Source of the DNA: Lanius collurio
Lineage: Eukaryota > Chordata > Aves > Passeriformes > Laniidae
DNA: 64,000 nt
NCBI GenBank assembly: GCA_020086605.1
Contig: JACBWW010000016.1
Coordinates: forward strand, 16,405,512 to 16,469,511
Direction: 5' to 3'
The position numbers and the translations under genes are program-made. The notes beneath the pieces are model-generated. The model had not been told where the DNA came from. It worked only from the letters and a program-made list of their open reading frames with translations, and did not search any database. This document shows positions 12,321 to 24,600 of this stretch, one piece after another. The stretch's first letter is position 1; each line of letters opens with the position of its first letter.

Positions 12321-14434
12321 CATTAACACATCATCCCCGTTGTGGGTGATTGATGGGGGAACGGGACAGGGACAGCCCAGAGCTGGCAGGGTGACAGAGA
12401 GCCAGGAGCTTGCCAGAAAGATGGACCCAATGGAGATGAACCTCAAGGGCCACCGGTCAGGGCAGGTGGCACTTGGCACATCTGACCCACCTTATACTTC
12501 CCTTCCAGTGCTCTTCCCGAGGTGGCAGCCCATTCCAGGTATCTCTCCCAACACTGCAAGCCTCTGGGTGGGGAAGGGAGGTGGGAAAGGAAGCTTCCAG
12601 CCATTCTCCATGTGCCAGGCAGGTGCTTCAAGGTACAGATGTGTGAAATGTCCCCATCTTCGGGGTGATGCAGAATCCCAAGCAAAACTGCTTTTGCACA
12701 TAAAAATTTCCAAGGCGTATTTTGTGTCTGCTACCATGTCCTAAATAGGTGTCCATGCAGTTCACTCTGCCTTACCCTCCCTGAATTCTTCCTTTAAATA
12801 AAGATTTTTGCCTGTCCCTGGAGGTGGGTGCATTTCAGGATGAGATCCAAATGTGCGGAGCATGCTCGTGAAGCCCTTCAGTAGCCTTCAGCGCAGGAGA
12901 TGCCGTAGCAATGAAAGATGCTGTTATTATTAGATCCCAAGCACTGGGTTGTGCCATCCCTTGATGGCTCTGGCGAAGAGGCTGACTTTTATGGAGAAAG
13001 TTACTGCTGTATTTACAATCCAAACCTCCTCGTAACCAGCCGCAGGGTGGAGGAGGAAATGCGGAGAGAGCGTGTGATGATTTAGTGTGTCCTTCTCGCG
13101 TGCCTTTCAGCCAAGGGGCCTTCTCCCTCCTTCACCAGCCCACACTTGGCAGGGCTCTGACTCTGTGATTACACCCCCATGGACAAGGGGAGCAGGAGGG
13201 GAGGTTTAACCAAGGTCAGAATAAGGGACCAGGAGCCTGGAGACTCAAGTCCCCGACTTGTGTCTTCCTTGGTGAAATCTTTGTGTTGATAAATGGTACC
13301 CAGACCTCATTGGGCCAGATACTGCATTTCCCACTAGTTTTCAGGAAGGTTATCATGTGTGGAGGTGGATGTGGGGGTTCATGAGAGCTCACTGCCACCT
13401 GATATGTGTAGGGAATAACCCAGGTGATAGGAATACAGGAATATTGAGAGAGCAGCCCTCAGTGTTAGGGTTGTGCAGGATGAGCTGATGCAGTTTACTG
13501 GCTCTTAACACCCAAACAGACATGTTTCCCCAGGCAGTTTGCAGACCATATACTTCCTACACTCAGCACCATCCCTGCATTGAGCTGCAAATGCTGCCAG
13601 GTTTGCTACCTGATTAGCTAGCAGTGATGTTGGACAGGCTCACTCCTCCTCATCCATGTGCGGTCCTTGGCTGGGACCTTCCTACACGTGCACTCATTAT
13701 TTGGGATCTGAACAAGCATCAGTTTCCACATATATGTTTCTTAACATGCCTAAGGTGGGGTTTAAAAGCAGATCTTCCAGTTCTTCCACTGCCTTCCTGC
13801 ATGGGGTTTCCTTTAGCTGCACCCCAGAATTTCCACCTGGGAGGAAAAGATGCTAACACAGGGAGATCTGTCATCCACAGAGCCCCGGACAGTGCTTTCT
13901 AAGTCAAAAAAGGGTGAAACAGGTGTAGTCTGCCTTAAATGAAACATGGAGCTCTGTGGAATGATTTGAGTATCCAAAGAGACTGTCCATTAATTGCCCT
14001 TCTGTTTGTAGGGCTTTAGGAGAAAAGCCTACCATGCTACCATCTTGTCCAGCTATTAGTACAGTGCTTCAGACTGTTCCTGTTTCTGATTCATGGTGTA
14101 TGAATTAAATTCTGAAAATTAACATTCCTGCTGGGGGCTACTCCCATCCTCAAGAAAATTCCCATCCTTTCTCTATGATGTGCAGCACCAGCCCACACTT
14201 GTGTGCCTGATACACCCAGAAGCATCCCTCCTAGGAGCAGCTGCTGTCCCCAAAGCACCCAGGCTTTGGAGCTCAGGCAGGACCAGCTCCATGACCCACC
14301 TTTCTGGGGTTGCTTATGGTTTAAATTTATCAGTTTAATTTAGTTTTGTTCTCCCTGATTTAGTTTCAACTCAAAAGAGTTTTTTTTTTAATTTTATCTT
14401 GTGGAAATTACTCATAATTTTGTAGTAGCTGTTT

Positions 14435-14461
14435 TATATATATATATATATGTGTGTGTAT
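14435..14461. repeat. (TA)8(TG)4 compound microsatellite
   Basis: Eight TA units run directly into TG units, then TATG. Confidence 0.9.
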
Positions 14462-14539
14462 GTTGGGTTTTTTATCGCCTTTTTATCACCTTTTTATTAT
14501 CTCAGGTCAAAAGCTTTACTGGGTTGTATTCAGGGAATT

Positions 14540-15160
14540 ATGCAAACTAAGAGAAAATACCATAGCAAAACTATAGATTTTCTCATTAAACTCTGCTTGG
14601 ACATGTAGTTATTGTAGTAAAACTCTAGTAACTATTACAGGCCCTAATATAAAATTATAGTTTGACACCTCAGCGTGATTGGCCTTGCACTGCGGTTAAA
14701 TTAACCCTTTCCATCCCTTGCCTGCTTGCACTAAAGGCTTTTGCTGGAAGCTGGCAAGCTGGACTCAGTGGGCAAGCTGGGGTAGCTGTTTCAGGGCTTA
14801 GCCCAGGGCTGCACCCATGACCCCTCTGTGGTCGTGTTCCAGCAGCTCCAGAGGAGCTTTGTCTGAGCTGTCAAAACACTTCACTCCAGCAAGCATTGAG
14901 AAAGAAGGGATGGTTGAATAAGGGAGGATCCTGCAAGTCCAGATGGATAAAGTCCAGCAAGGATGTAGGAGTTTGCTGGAGCTGCAGCAATTTCTCATCC
15001 CAGAAATTGCATTGTTCCTACCGCCCAAGGACTATGTAATTCTCCCTGCTCCGTGCACAGTGGATTTAAGGAGCGGTAAGCATATTCAGCGACTTAATTA
15101 TCTCAGACGAGATTTTCTTCTCAATTACACTCAAGTAAATCTGAAGTGATTCCATTCAAG
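14540..15160. promoter_or_regulatory. AT-rich candidate conserved block
   Basis: Two AT-rich parts (14540-14710 and 15020-15160) flank a GC-moderate middle. The second part has ATTCAGCGACTTAATTATC and AATTACACTCAAGTAAA; CACTCAAGTA resembles an NKX2-type site. No coding or repeat signal is seen. Confidence 0.3.
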
Positions 15161-15379
15161 TTGGATGGTCTTAGTCCACCCTTGTAAAAAGTAAAATCAG
15201 ATGAAACATTGTCCATGCATGTTAGCAAATCTCCACACCTTTGCCGTATCACTGCAGCAATGGTGGGAGGTTTTGGGACAATCTGACACAGTGACAGTCT
15301 GTGTTTAAAACAACTTGGATGGTCCAGCAGGGATGAGGACTATTTCCTTCTGATTGCCTGATTAACATTTTAAAACCAT

Positions 15380-15830
15380 GTTGATAATAACCTGGGGTAG
15401 TGTGACAGTTCAGCAACTTCATTCGAGGGAAACACTTAATCATATTTATTATGTAAACACAGCTTGCCATGCCCCCATTAAATTATTAATAGTACCATTA
15501 ACATATTTACATATAAATCTTATAGCAATTGATGGAAATGGCTCCAAGAACCTTGAGTTAGCTCCCTTTTTATAATGGATTCTCTCTTGCAAATACCCAT
15601 TTATTAAAGAGACAAAATATTAATTTTTTGTTAAATGTTCATGTCAAAAATGTCACCTTTGCAGTTTTGCAAATTGCCATTTATGCAAAACCTACTGGGT
15701 TTGTATTTTCCTATCTTAAAAATGGTCTGTTTAAAAATATTGCTTCAATAGGAGCAATTAAGGAGAAAAAGAATAATGATATTTCAGTGATCTGGGCAAG
15801 TATTTTGCGTTTTCATTAGTGATAAAATTG
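15380..15830. promoter_or_regulatory. AT-rich candidate conserved noncoding element
   Basis: A long stretch of about 35% GC or less with AAATTATTAATAGTACC, ATAGCAATTGATGG and GCAAATTGCCATTTATGC (POU/octamer-like). It has no simple repeat and keeps complex word use, which favours a functional or anciently conserved element over decayed repeat DNA. Confidence 0.38.
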
Positions 15831-16440
15831 ATAAGTTGAGCAAGACAAAAACGAGGGGTTGTTCCATCACTTCACACCTGGAGGTACCCTAAAATGCCTG
15901 GGGCTTAACCACTGAGCAAAACATACCCAGTTCCTTCAGGATCCTGAAGGAAAAAGGTGGCATAGTGGGGCATGAGGGAAACAGAAGAAAGGGCAGGGAG
16001 GGTACAAAGAATTTACTAGACAGGATAAAGAGAAGAGGTTGGAGGGTAGGTTAGTCCTTCTCTGGTTTCTCCTCCAAATTCTACATCTTTCTTAATCAGC
16101 CCTGCCCTGCTAATAAGCCTAATTAGGCTATATACTGTGATTCCTTAATACCTTCCCGGCAGTGGTATCCAAGGGTGATTCATTCTCAGGACAGCCAACT
16201 TTCACAAGTCTGTCACAAGACTCTCAGGATTTTATTTTTATTTTATTTTGCTTCTTAAAGTTTCAGCTTCTGCAATCAAATGGTGGTATAAGAATCTCAG
16301 TTTTCCTTTAAATAAATGGAAAATGCACACTTTGAGCCCTGTGGTCAGGGCAGAAAGCTTGTATATGTCCTGTGAGCCTAGTCCTTAGAGAGTGGAAACC
16401 AGAGATCAAAGACAAAGATAACCGCAGGGTGGTGGAGTTG

Positions 16441-16478
16441 TAGGATAATTTAGGTTGAAAGAGGCCTAAGGAGGTCAC
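16441..16478 (-). mobile_element. Scrap of a CR1-like LINE 3' end
   Basis: The words ATAATTTAGGTTGAAAGAGG and CCTAAGGAGGTCA resemble the reversed 3' end of avian CR1 elements (the usual ATTTAGGTTGGAAAAGACC pattern). Only about 40 bp can be aligned by eye and it is diverged, so chance similarity is possible. Confidence 0.4.
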
Positions 16479-16859
16479 AGTACATTTAATTTCTGATGCA
16501 TCTCATACTAAATGGCAGTTTCCATTAGCATTCTTAGTATTAAAAATAGTAAGGCACAGCTCCCAGTTTTGTGTGAACTGTGTGTTCTGTACATCTCCAT
16601 ATGGAGAAGTATAAACCTCCACCAAGAGCCCAGCTGCCCCTTGCCCCTCTGGTGCTCCCGCAGACATCCCACGCTGGCAGTTCGGAGATGAGCAGGGAGG
16701 AATAAAACCAATTTGATGGTGAGGAGCCATAGCTGCCTGAACTGGGACCTGCTGGGGACCCAGCAAGGGGCTCCTGTCCCAGCTCTGCTCAGGACACATG
16801 ACCTTGGCAAGTTGTGTCTCCCTTCCACACCACCCTTCTCCCCACCTGAAAACAGGGCT

Positions 16860-17340
16860 GAGCAAGGCACTTTCCCTTCTGGAGAATTATTGGAGAATTA
16901 GAGCTTATTATGGTAATGCAGAAGCCGAAGAAAGACGGACGAAGCATTACAAAGGATTTTTTTCCCTTTCTCAATTAAATGAATGTTCTCCTAACCCATC
17001 GCGCCCAGCCCTCGTGTGTGCTGTTACAATTGTCTCTAAAAACTCTGTCTGATTTTTCAAGCAATTTCTCACGAAACAGGCACTTTCAGAAAAATCATAA
17101 GAAAGCAATCGTTTCAAATTGGTCATTTGGGACTCAAATTACTAATCTAATACATTTTTTATAGAGGGTTCCTGAAAGGTTCCATAAAACACAGTCTTTG
17201 AAGCTGCCCAAACTTGCCAGCCTCCCAGTTTGACAAATCGAATCCAACAATCCACTTTGCAGCTCAGGTTTAGGGCTCGAGAAGCCGCCACCGAAATAGC
17301 AGCATTTATATTTCTCCATCGATAGTGCCTATCTGGTCAG
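16860..17340. promoter_or_regulatory. Candidate conserved noncoding element
   Basis: An AT-rich block that keeps CpGs (GACGGACGAAGC, CATCGCGCCC, TCTCACGAAAC, AATCGTTTC, ATCGATAG). Retained CpGs in AT-rich intron suggest constraint or lack of methylation. Words such as GGAGAATTATTGGAGAATTA give a local 14-bp near-repeat at 16879-16900. It looks like one of the best enhancer candidates in this intron. Confidence 0.42.
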
Positions 17341-17549
17341 ATTTTTAAATTCCCTGAGGTGTTGTGTTGATTTTCTTTTGCGTGTGCTGGATTTTTGTGT
17401 CTGTGTCCAAGCTGCAGTGCTCATATTGGGGATATTTGTGGGGGGAGGTTGACCTGGAATCTACTGCTGAGCATTATCTCTGTTCCAGCTCAGAAGGCCA
17501 AGCAGGACAGAAGTTGACCCAGGCAAGGAGAGAACTGTGACCCAGAGGC

Positions 17550-17655
17550 TAACTTTTTAATTATTTTTATAACTTTTTTTTTATTTTATAGAATTTGTAT
17601 TATTTATTATATTTTATGGGGTTTTATTATTTATAATGTTATTTATGTTTTTCTT
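17550..17655. repeat. Low-complexity TTAT-rich tract
   Basis: About 100 bp of TTAT, TATT and ATTT words with one GGGG. AT-rich low complexity without clear unit length. Confidence 0.7.
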
Positions 17656-17959
17656 GAGGCTTAGGTGAGACCCCTTTAGCAGCAGAGCACTGTGCACAGT
17701 CCCATTGAGCTTAAAGGCTGAACGGAGAAAGAAAGTAAAACATGGGACATACATGGAATTCTGATCTTCTTTCTAGGAATGAAGGCTTAAAGCATGGGAA
17801 AATTAATGAGATCAAACAGACAATCTCTGGTCCTGAGTCCCTGTGTCATGTCATGGCCACAAGACCATACTCTTCTCTTTGCAGCAGTTTTTTGGGAAAT
17901 AGGGGTAAGTGCTGACCTGCTTCCCAGTGGCCACTCACAGTTACAAAGCATCAGCCTTC

Positions 17960-18130
17960 TCACACACAAGACACTAATCAAATATATGTTAATTATTATT
18001 TTGTCGGGTGCTGAGAGGCATCTGAGTGCTGCCTTGAGATACAACCCAAAAAAAGGCGCCTCTCGGATCAGGTCTAATAAAATCCAAAATAAAACTCTAT
18101 GGGTTGACAGCCAGCTCCTTCTTGATGCTG
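17960..18130. promoter_or_regulatory. Candidate conserved noncoding element
   Basis: ACACTAATCAAATATATG, GTTAATTATTATTTTGTCGG and AAAAAAAGGCGCCTCTCGG lie in one block with kept CpGs. No repeat or exon is seen. Confidence 0.33.
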
Positions 18131-19080
18131 GAGAGACAGCATCCAGCAAGGAAAATCCAACACTATGAGGCCAACATGAGCTCAGCCTGCCAAGAGCCCA
18201 ACCAAAATTGCTTTTCCCCTTGAAGGTCTGATGGCAGATTTTCTTTTGTAAGATCTGCCAGTTGGGAGGAAGGCAGAAATGTGGTTTTGGGGAGGATTTT
18301 CTGCTTCTTGGTTCAGCCAGCACACGAGTGCAGAAGGGAGAGGGAAGGAGTGGGGAAGCTCAAGAGAAAGACAGAGAAAAAGCTGCTTGGCTTCAGGCAG
18401 AGATGGGGATGGAACGTTTGGGAAGAGAGGCATTACCTCTGCCTGCAGCTCAGCACCCACAACAGCACAAGACTCATGGAGAAGGGGTTAGTGCAGCACT
18501 GATACTCAGACCTGGCATCTTGGTCTGAATTTCCCCCTCTGAGAGGAGCCATGCAAGCAGGAAAGGGGGCTCTACTGCCAATCCCACTGCACCCAGACCA
18601 CTCCTCACCTTGCAGCCCACAATGTCCTCTGGCTGTGTGGCTCCCTTGGTGCCAATGTGGCCAGCTCACACGCTCCCCTCTAATGCCTCCAAGGGGGCCT
18701 GTTACTATTTATTGGGTTAGCATATAGTTTTCTGCTGCCATTACAGTTTTACCATGGGGATAATGTGCAATGTGCAGGCAAAAAATAGAGCAGGAGTTGA
18801 TTTCAAGCCAAACACGGTCATTTTGGATATCAACTGGGACTGCATTGCATGGGAGGCTGTTTTCAGCTGACTCTGCCTGTGGTAGTCACCCATGGGTGAT
18901 GGTTGCCCTTCCAGCCCATGCTTGTCTGCAGCTTTCTGAGGAGTTTGACACCAGGATCCTGCTCTCGTGCAGGTAGGGAGCATGTGCTCCCAGTGCATTT
19001 CCTTTTGCTCTGCTCAACCTACTTTTATGCTCGTGTGAGCAGCAAGATGCCACAGGTTTCCATCAGAGGGGCTGCATGAC

Positions 19081-19630
19081 TGTCACAGCCCAGCCGGAGA
19101 TAAACCACCACACATCTCCCTCCCCCTGCCACCCTGGTGGAATGGGGAGGAGAATCAAAGTAAAACTGGTGTGTTGAGATAAGAACAGTTCAATAATTGA
19201 AAATAAAGTAAAATGCTATAATAATGGTAAATAATAATGATAATGATAATAAAAAGGGAAAAAACAAGTGGTACCCAATGCAATTGCTCTGATCAATGCA
19301 ACACCCCTCTTCCCAAATCCAGATTGGCCACACTTCCGGGTAACTCTCCCCAGTTTATATTCTAGGCATGGGATTCTATGGTGTGGATTGTCCCTTTGGT
19401 CAGTTCAGGTCACCTGTCCTAGTTATGCATCCTCCCAGTTTCTTTTGCATACCCCTTCCCTGCCAGAGCATGAGACAAGGGGAAGAAAGTCCTTGACTTA
19501 GGATAAACACAATTTTCCAAAAAACCAAAACGTCAGTGTGATCAACACCATTCTCATTCCAAATCCAAAATACAGCACTGTAACAGCTAAAAGAGAAGAA
19601 ATTAACTCTACCCTAGCTGAAACCAGGCCA
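19081..19630 (-). mobile_element. Solo LTR of an avian endogenous retrovirus (ERVL-like)
   Basis: The 550-bp block starts with TGTCACAGCC and ends with AAACCAGGCCA on the + strand, the reverse of a common neoavian LTR family. Inside are the expected parts in reverse order: the U3 start at the right end, a TATAAA box on the minus strand (19354-19359), and a TAA/AAT-rich stretch (19200-19258). The flanks are ATGAC (19076-19080) and ATGAT (19631-19635), a 5-bp target site duplication with one change, which fits an ERVL-type integrase. No internal retroviral genes are present, so it is a solo LTR left by recombination. It has lost a few bases near its left end. It lies antisense to RNF220. The family name is from memory and tentative; the LTR call is strong. 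Confidence 0.85.
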
Positions 19631-20809
19631 ATGATCCATGGAGATGCATTTCCCAAGATCAAATTTGTCTTTTCCCATGCATCTACGCATTACTCAGCAC
19701 AGGATGGGTCAATCTCCCACAAAACCTTCATGCACCAGCCTGCTCTGCCTCTGTCCCTGCCGGGTAGGAAGCTACCAGGACCAGGCACAGAGAGGTGTCA
19801 GGCTGTACCTTGGCACAAAGTCCCTGCACAGAGATGCATGGAGCCCATGGCAAGTCAGGACCATTGCTCCTTGCTCCGCCAAGCTGCAGATGCAGCTCTG
19901 CCAACTCTGTGATCCTTCCCACCACCCTTCCTTGGGTTCTTTCCAGCTGCTGGATGGCTCTGCAGTGTGAGTGTGCTCCATGTCCTCTTTACCCCCAGGA
20001 TTGTCTCCTGTCCCTGTCGCTGTGTGCCATGGCCGCGTGCCGCAGCGTGGCCTCCCTGGGACGGCGTCTGAGGAGCTGTTTGCTTTAGCAGGAGGGAAGG
20101 GGCAGCCACGGGTGGGAGCAGCAGGTGGCTGTGACGGAATGTCTCCCTGCCCGCCGCTCCACAGACTTGGATATTGAGAGGAGCAGAGGTGCCAAGTGCT
20201 GATCTGGCTTTTGTACTGTTGAAGTCCATGATGCTGCTTTGGATTTACACCCATGGAAGTGGGATGGGAACTTGGCCTGGGCCTCAGTGCTGTCATAAAA
20301 CTGAGGGAGCCTTCGGACCCACCATCAGGCCTTTAATTGGAGTGGGGGATGCAGTGGAGGAGAGGAGGGGTGAGGCCCAGGGCAAAGGAAAGGCAGCCCT
20401 GGGGGGAAAAGTGGCCTTCGGGGGAAAAAGTGACAACTACAGCGACTGCCCATCATGGGAGGGAACAGTGAGGGTCTGAGCAGGTCAGGACTAAGAAGGA
20501 ACAAGAAACCAGGACTTTCAGTCCTTTCCCATGCTCCTCCACCTCCCTTCAACCTAGCAAAGATGCATTTCCTTGTGCATCTGCTGAGGCAGCCTGGGAT
20601 ATGGGGATGAGGTTGTCCCTGTGCCCAAAAGCTGTACCTGTGCAGGTCAGGACTGCATGTGAAACACCAGACCCCAGCAGCAGATTAAGAAGCTGAAGCA
20701 TCGGGATGTGTCCCCACTTTGTGCTGAGCATCTCTCTGGGGAAGGAAGGCTCTTAGGGCAGATTCCACCTTGTGCTAAGGGGTCAGCAAAAGACTCCCAT
20801 GCCACTTAA

Positions 20810-21460
20810 ATCCCACTTAAGTACTCTGCACTGGGATGAAATTAACTCTCTCCACAGAATAAGCTATCAAGAAAAACTGATCTAAAAATCTACACTGGGC
20901 CACAACCGAGCCACGCTTCTATTAGCAGGTAAAAAAATATTTCCCATCCTTAAAGTTAAATGAGCCAATAGTTCAATCACAGAGCAAAAAGCAGCAATAG
21001 AGACAGGGATGCTGAGTGCCTCAGGTATTGGGAATCTATGCTAGGAATCACAATAAGCAGGACTCGCCTGTGTTCTCTATGTTTAGCAGCAGTGTTATTC
21101 AACAACCTATTTGCAAATGCCATCTTCCAAAGTCCTTTTTTCCCCCCTCGTTAAAGTTACAAGCGATAATAGGGCGATTACAGTGAAATAAGCTAAATGC
21201 AATCCATTAGAGGCATCACAGCCATTTTTAGATCTTGGGAGAAAAAAAATCAAAGCTGTTTAAGTTTTCTTATTATGCACATTAAAAGGCAGGCAGCAGG
21301 GTCTGATCAAAGACACCACCACCCCTGTGCTCCCCCCGCCCGCCTCCTGTCCCTGCATCTTGCCCCCCCTCTATTCATTAGTGGTCACAGCTGTGCAGTC
21401 GGCCAATTACTTGGGAATAATAAGTACATTTTGCAGTAAATTAAATATTAATTAGTCCTT
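20810..21460. promoter_or_regulatory. AT-rich candidate conserved block
   Basis: Three AT-rich segments (20830-21010, 21140-21290 and 21400-21460) with words such as GCGATAATAGGGCGATTAC, AATTAAATATTAATTAG and GGCCAATTACTTGGG. A C-rich gap at 21320-21370 divides them. There is no interspersed repeat signal. Function is inferred only. Confidence 0.35.
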
Positions 21461-21900
21461 GGCAGGTTGTTTTGGGGGTTTTTTTCCTCATCTCCCTCCC
21501 TCCACCTGAAAACAGTGGAAGGGATGTGACACTTATCGCCTGCATCGGCATGCGGGTGAGAGCGGGGGTGGCTTTCCTCCATCCCTGCGCTCCTTCTCCT
21601 GCAAGCTGGCTTGCAGCAAGGTCTTTCCTGCTCTTCCTAGAGGGTTCACTGCTGCTGGCTGGGCCAGGATTTGCAAACACATCCTCAGGTTCCAACCTTC
21701 TTCCAATCTGGGCATATCCTGTCTCTGCCTGGCTTCCCATCCTGCCTGCTCCACTTGGGCACTTAGCTCTCCAGGCAGAGCATCATCCCTGATTGCTTTT
21801 GATGTGCACGTGAGGCCTCATCCTGCCCTGCTCCTGTGCAGCAGAACCCCAACCCCAACAGTGTGTGTTGTGTCAGGTGATGAGGAAGAAGAGTAGTCTC

Positions 21901-21955
21901 TGGCCAGGGACTCACAGGGTTGGCCAGGGGCTCACAGGGTCCACCAGGGACTCTG
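21901..21955. repeat. 20-bp tandem repeat, about 2.6 copies
   Basis: TGGCCAGGGACTCACAGGGT (21901) is followed by TGGCCAGGGGCTCACAGGGT (21921) and a decayed third part CCACCAGGGACTC (21941). It is a small minisatellite with no evident role. Confidence 0.8.
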
Positions 21956-22739
21956 GGGACAGAATGACCTGGTTGGATTTCACTGTTCCCATGAAAGTCA
22001 GATTGCCCTGAAGGAGTGCAGACCCTGGGAAAAAAAGCCCTGCAGACATTAGTCAGGTGAAGCCCAGACCAGATCCCAAGCATGGATCTTCTGGGATGAG
22101 CGGTTTCTTAAAGTGAGCCAGGTGGGCTAGTTTTGATGTCATCAACAAATCAGCATGTATTATCATTTACAGAATGAATGCAGTAGAAAGAAAAAGTGGA
22201 GGAGAAGAGCAGCTGAGTTCTGCATAGGAGGGATGAGAGCCTGACATGGAGGGAAGTCCTGTCCTTGCTCTGAGTGCCCCTGGTACACTACAGAGGCTGG
22301 CACAGGAGTCCTGGGAACCCTCAGCAGTCAGGACAGAAGGGGCAGATGCTCTGCTGGCTTACTCCAGTTGGAGCTGCTGTCCCTGTCACCCGGCCTGTGC
22401 GTCCCTAAAGTGCAGCAATACCTTTGCTGTCTGTGGCCAGACAGGTAGCTGGAAACAAGGAGATGGGGTCTTAGCATCCAACTCACCACCCATCCTTCCT
22501 CCTTGCCACCAATGTCAGTGTGAGCAGAGGAGAGGGCATTTTGTGCTCCTTTTCCTTACAAATCCATTACCAAGATTTTCTGGAGCAGAATGAGCTATGT
22601 TAGCAAAGGCAGAGTAATCTGTGCCTGTTGGCAGATCCCAAGGTAAAAGGTTCCACTTGTTCAGTTCTTGGATTTACACTTTACTAAACAGCTCTGTTGG
22701 CTGCCTTGTGATGCACCATGCACGACTTCACCCCTTAGT

Positions 22740-22870
22740 GCTCTTGAGTGCAATTAAGTTGTGGGCTTTTTTTAAATGTAGCTTGACAATATGCAGGTTA
22801 GATTTGTATTTTATTTACAGCTTTTACTTGGGGACCAATAAAACCCCAGCTGGCTAATGTGAGATCTAAA
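22740..22870. promoter_or_regulatory. AT-rich candidate element
   Basis: Stretch with GCAATTAAGTTG, AATGTAGCTTGACAATATGC and CCAATAAAACCCCAGCTGG; CCAATAAA is a Hox/Cdx-like word and CAGCTG an E-box. Weak call. Confidence 0.25.
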
Positions 22871-24129
22871 ACTTGCATCTCACTCTTTGCCTTGGATATC
22901 TTTTCTATGGTAAACTATTTATTTGCGTTTCATCTTGCACAAGCTCCTCTTTCCATGCTGAGAAGCCAAGAGCTCCAGGGGCTCTTTGAAGACTATTTGC
23001 CATAGGATAGCAACTGGAATACTCTTTAAACATCCGTGCCTGCTTTGTCCTATAACTGGCCTCTTGGTGTCAACATGCAGTTTTGTGCGAGTTTCCTGTG
23101 CAAAGCTAACATTTGCACGTTCCCCTGGCGATTGTGCTTCCAGATCCCTCTTGTTCAAGCCTATCCCATCATTTATTCTTGCAGGAATGAGCAGCAGTTA
23201 CTCCACGTGCCAAATCAGAGGTGGCATCAAGGCCTCTTTTAAAAGGAAGATTTAACTGGGTTAAGAATAACCGCTGTGCTGTTTGGGTAGCAGGAACGTG
23301 CTGTGTGACCTACGTGTCCAGTCAAAAATGGTCCACATTTGGATTGCAAGTATGTGGTCCCCCTATCTCTGCGCTCCAGGCTCTCATCACACAATTAAAG
23401 TGCAACAAAATCTTCTTGCAAAATCTCAGTGCATTTCACTGTCAGGCAGTCAGACATCTCCACCTACGAGCATCCCCTGGACACTGACCCTGGCATACCA
23501 GCAGAATACATGTGAAGGGTGAGGTGGCACCAGGCTAGTGACACAAATCATGCTAAAAATGCCGAATAGCTGTGTTTACATGCGTTCGCAACCCAAGGGT
23601 CGTGCTCCTGCCATAAAAAGGGAGATGAACCCTGGTGAGATGGGAGCCATGCTCCCAAGGATGCCTCTGGGAGGGAAAGATCAAGAACTGTTGCTCATAA
23701 TGGCATTGGCTGCTAAAACAGTCAAAATAATCAGGGGGTGGAGAGGATGCTGAGGGGATAGATGTAGCTATGTGATGAGTGCCCATGTGCTGGTGTATCT
23801 GCCCAGTGACACCCCAATGTACCCATTCTCTGTGGGGTGTTACAGGTCTTCAGTGCACATACCCCAACATCCAGCCCCCTTTTTAACCCCAGCAGTGGTT
23901 TCTGTTACATGGACCAAAAAGGCCAGGACAAGCCCTACGAAGACACAGAAGGGAAAATATTTTCCTTCTCTCCAGTGTTATTTTTCACTCCTTCTGTTTC
24001 CCTTTCTGCCATCTCACGTCTCTCTAAATTCATGGGAGCTCTTCCTCAAGGTGAAATGAAGGCTCTGGGCTGCATTTGGTAGTGCCGACAACAGGGGATG
24101 AGGGTCAGGGAGGGTTAAGCAGGGAGGGG

Positions 24130-24600
24130 GCAGTGCAACAAGGCGGCCTGATCTAGTGATTAAACAAAGGGATTCAGCCAACATGTGTAAAATTAAGTGA
24201 TCAAGAGTTGATTACAGAGTGCATTGATTGTGTACTGATGGATTAAACAGAGTCGTGCTCGGGATGCGATTTTCTGAGCTGGGCACGAAAAACGCAGGCA
24301 ATTGACGTGTTGGCCAGAAGGACCCGCTTCTCCCAATCCCTGGCTTTTATACATTCTCCGGATAAATCTGCAGAGAGGCCCGTGGAATTATAATCGATTA
24401 TCCATTTCTCAAAGTCACTTAAGGGCCCTGAGCTACAAGCTAAAGTGCCGGTGCTGCGAAGAGGCATTGGGTATGCGCCGGCATGTGCAGGTGCTGGCGC
24501 GAGGGGAAAATGTGGCAATGACCCTGTGTGCTGCAAGCTGATGAATCTATTTTCTTGTAGGAAATAGTTTTGACAGTTCAATATCTGTGTTTTCGATATG
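24130..24600. promoter_or_regulatory. Candidate conserved noncoding element with paired-homeodomain site
   Basis: An AT-rich block with intact CpGs. It includes TAATCGATTA at 24391-24400, a perfect TAAT-N2-ATTA palindrome of the kind bound by dimers of paired-class homeodomains. Several GATTA words (near 24158, 24209 and 24240) could be Otx/Pitx-like sites. Function is inference. Confidence 0.42.

Noticed and set aside
19081..19630. Full endogenous retrovirus
   Set aside because: Only one LTR is present; the flanking sequence holds no gag, pol or env remnants and the target duplication closes directly on the LTR ends.
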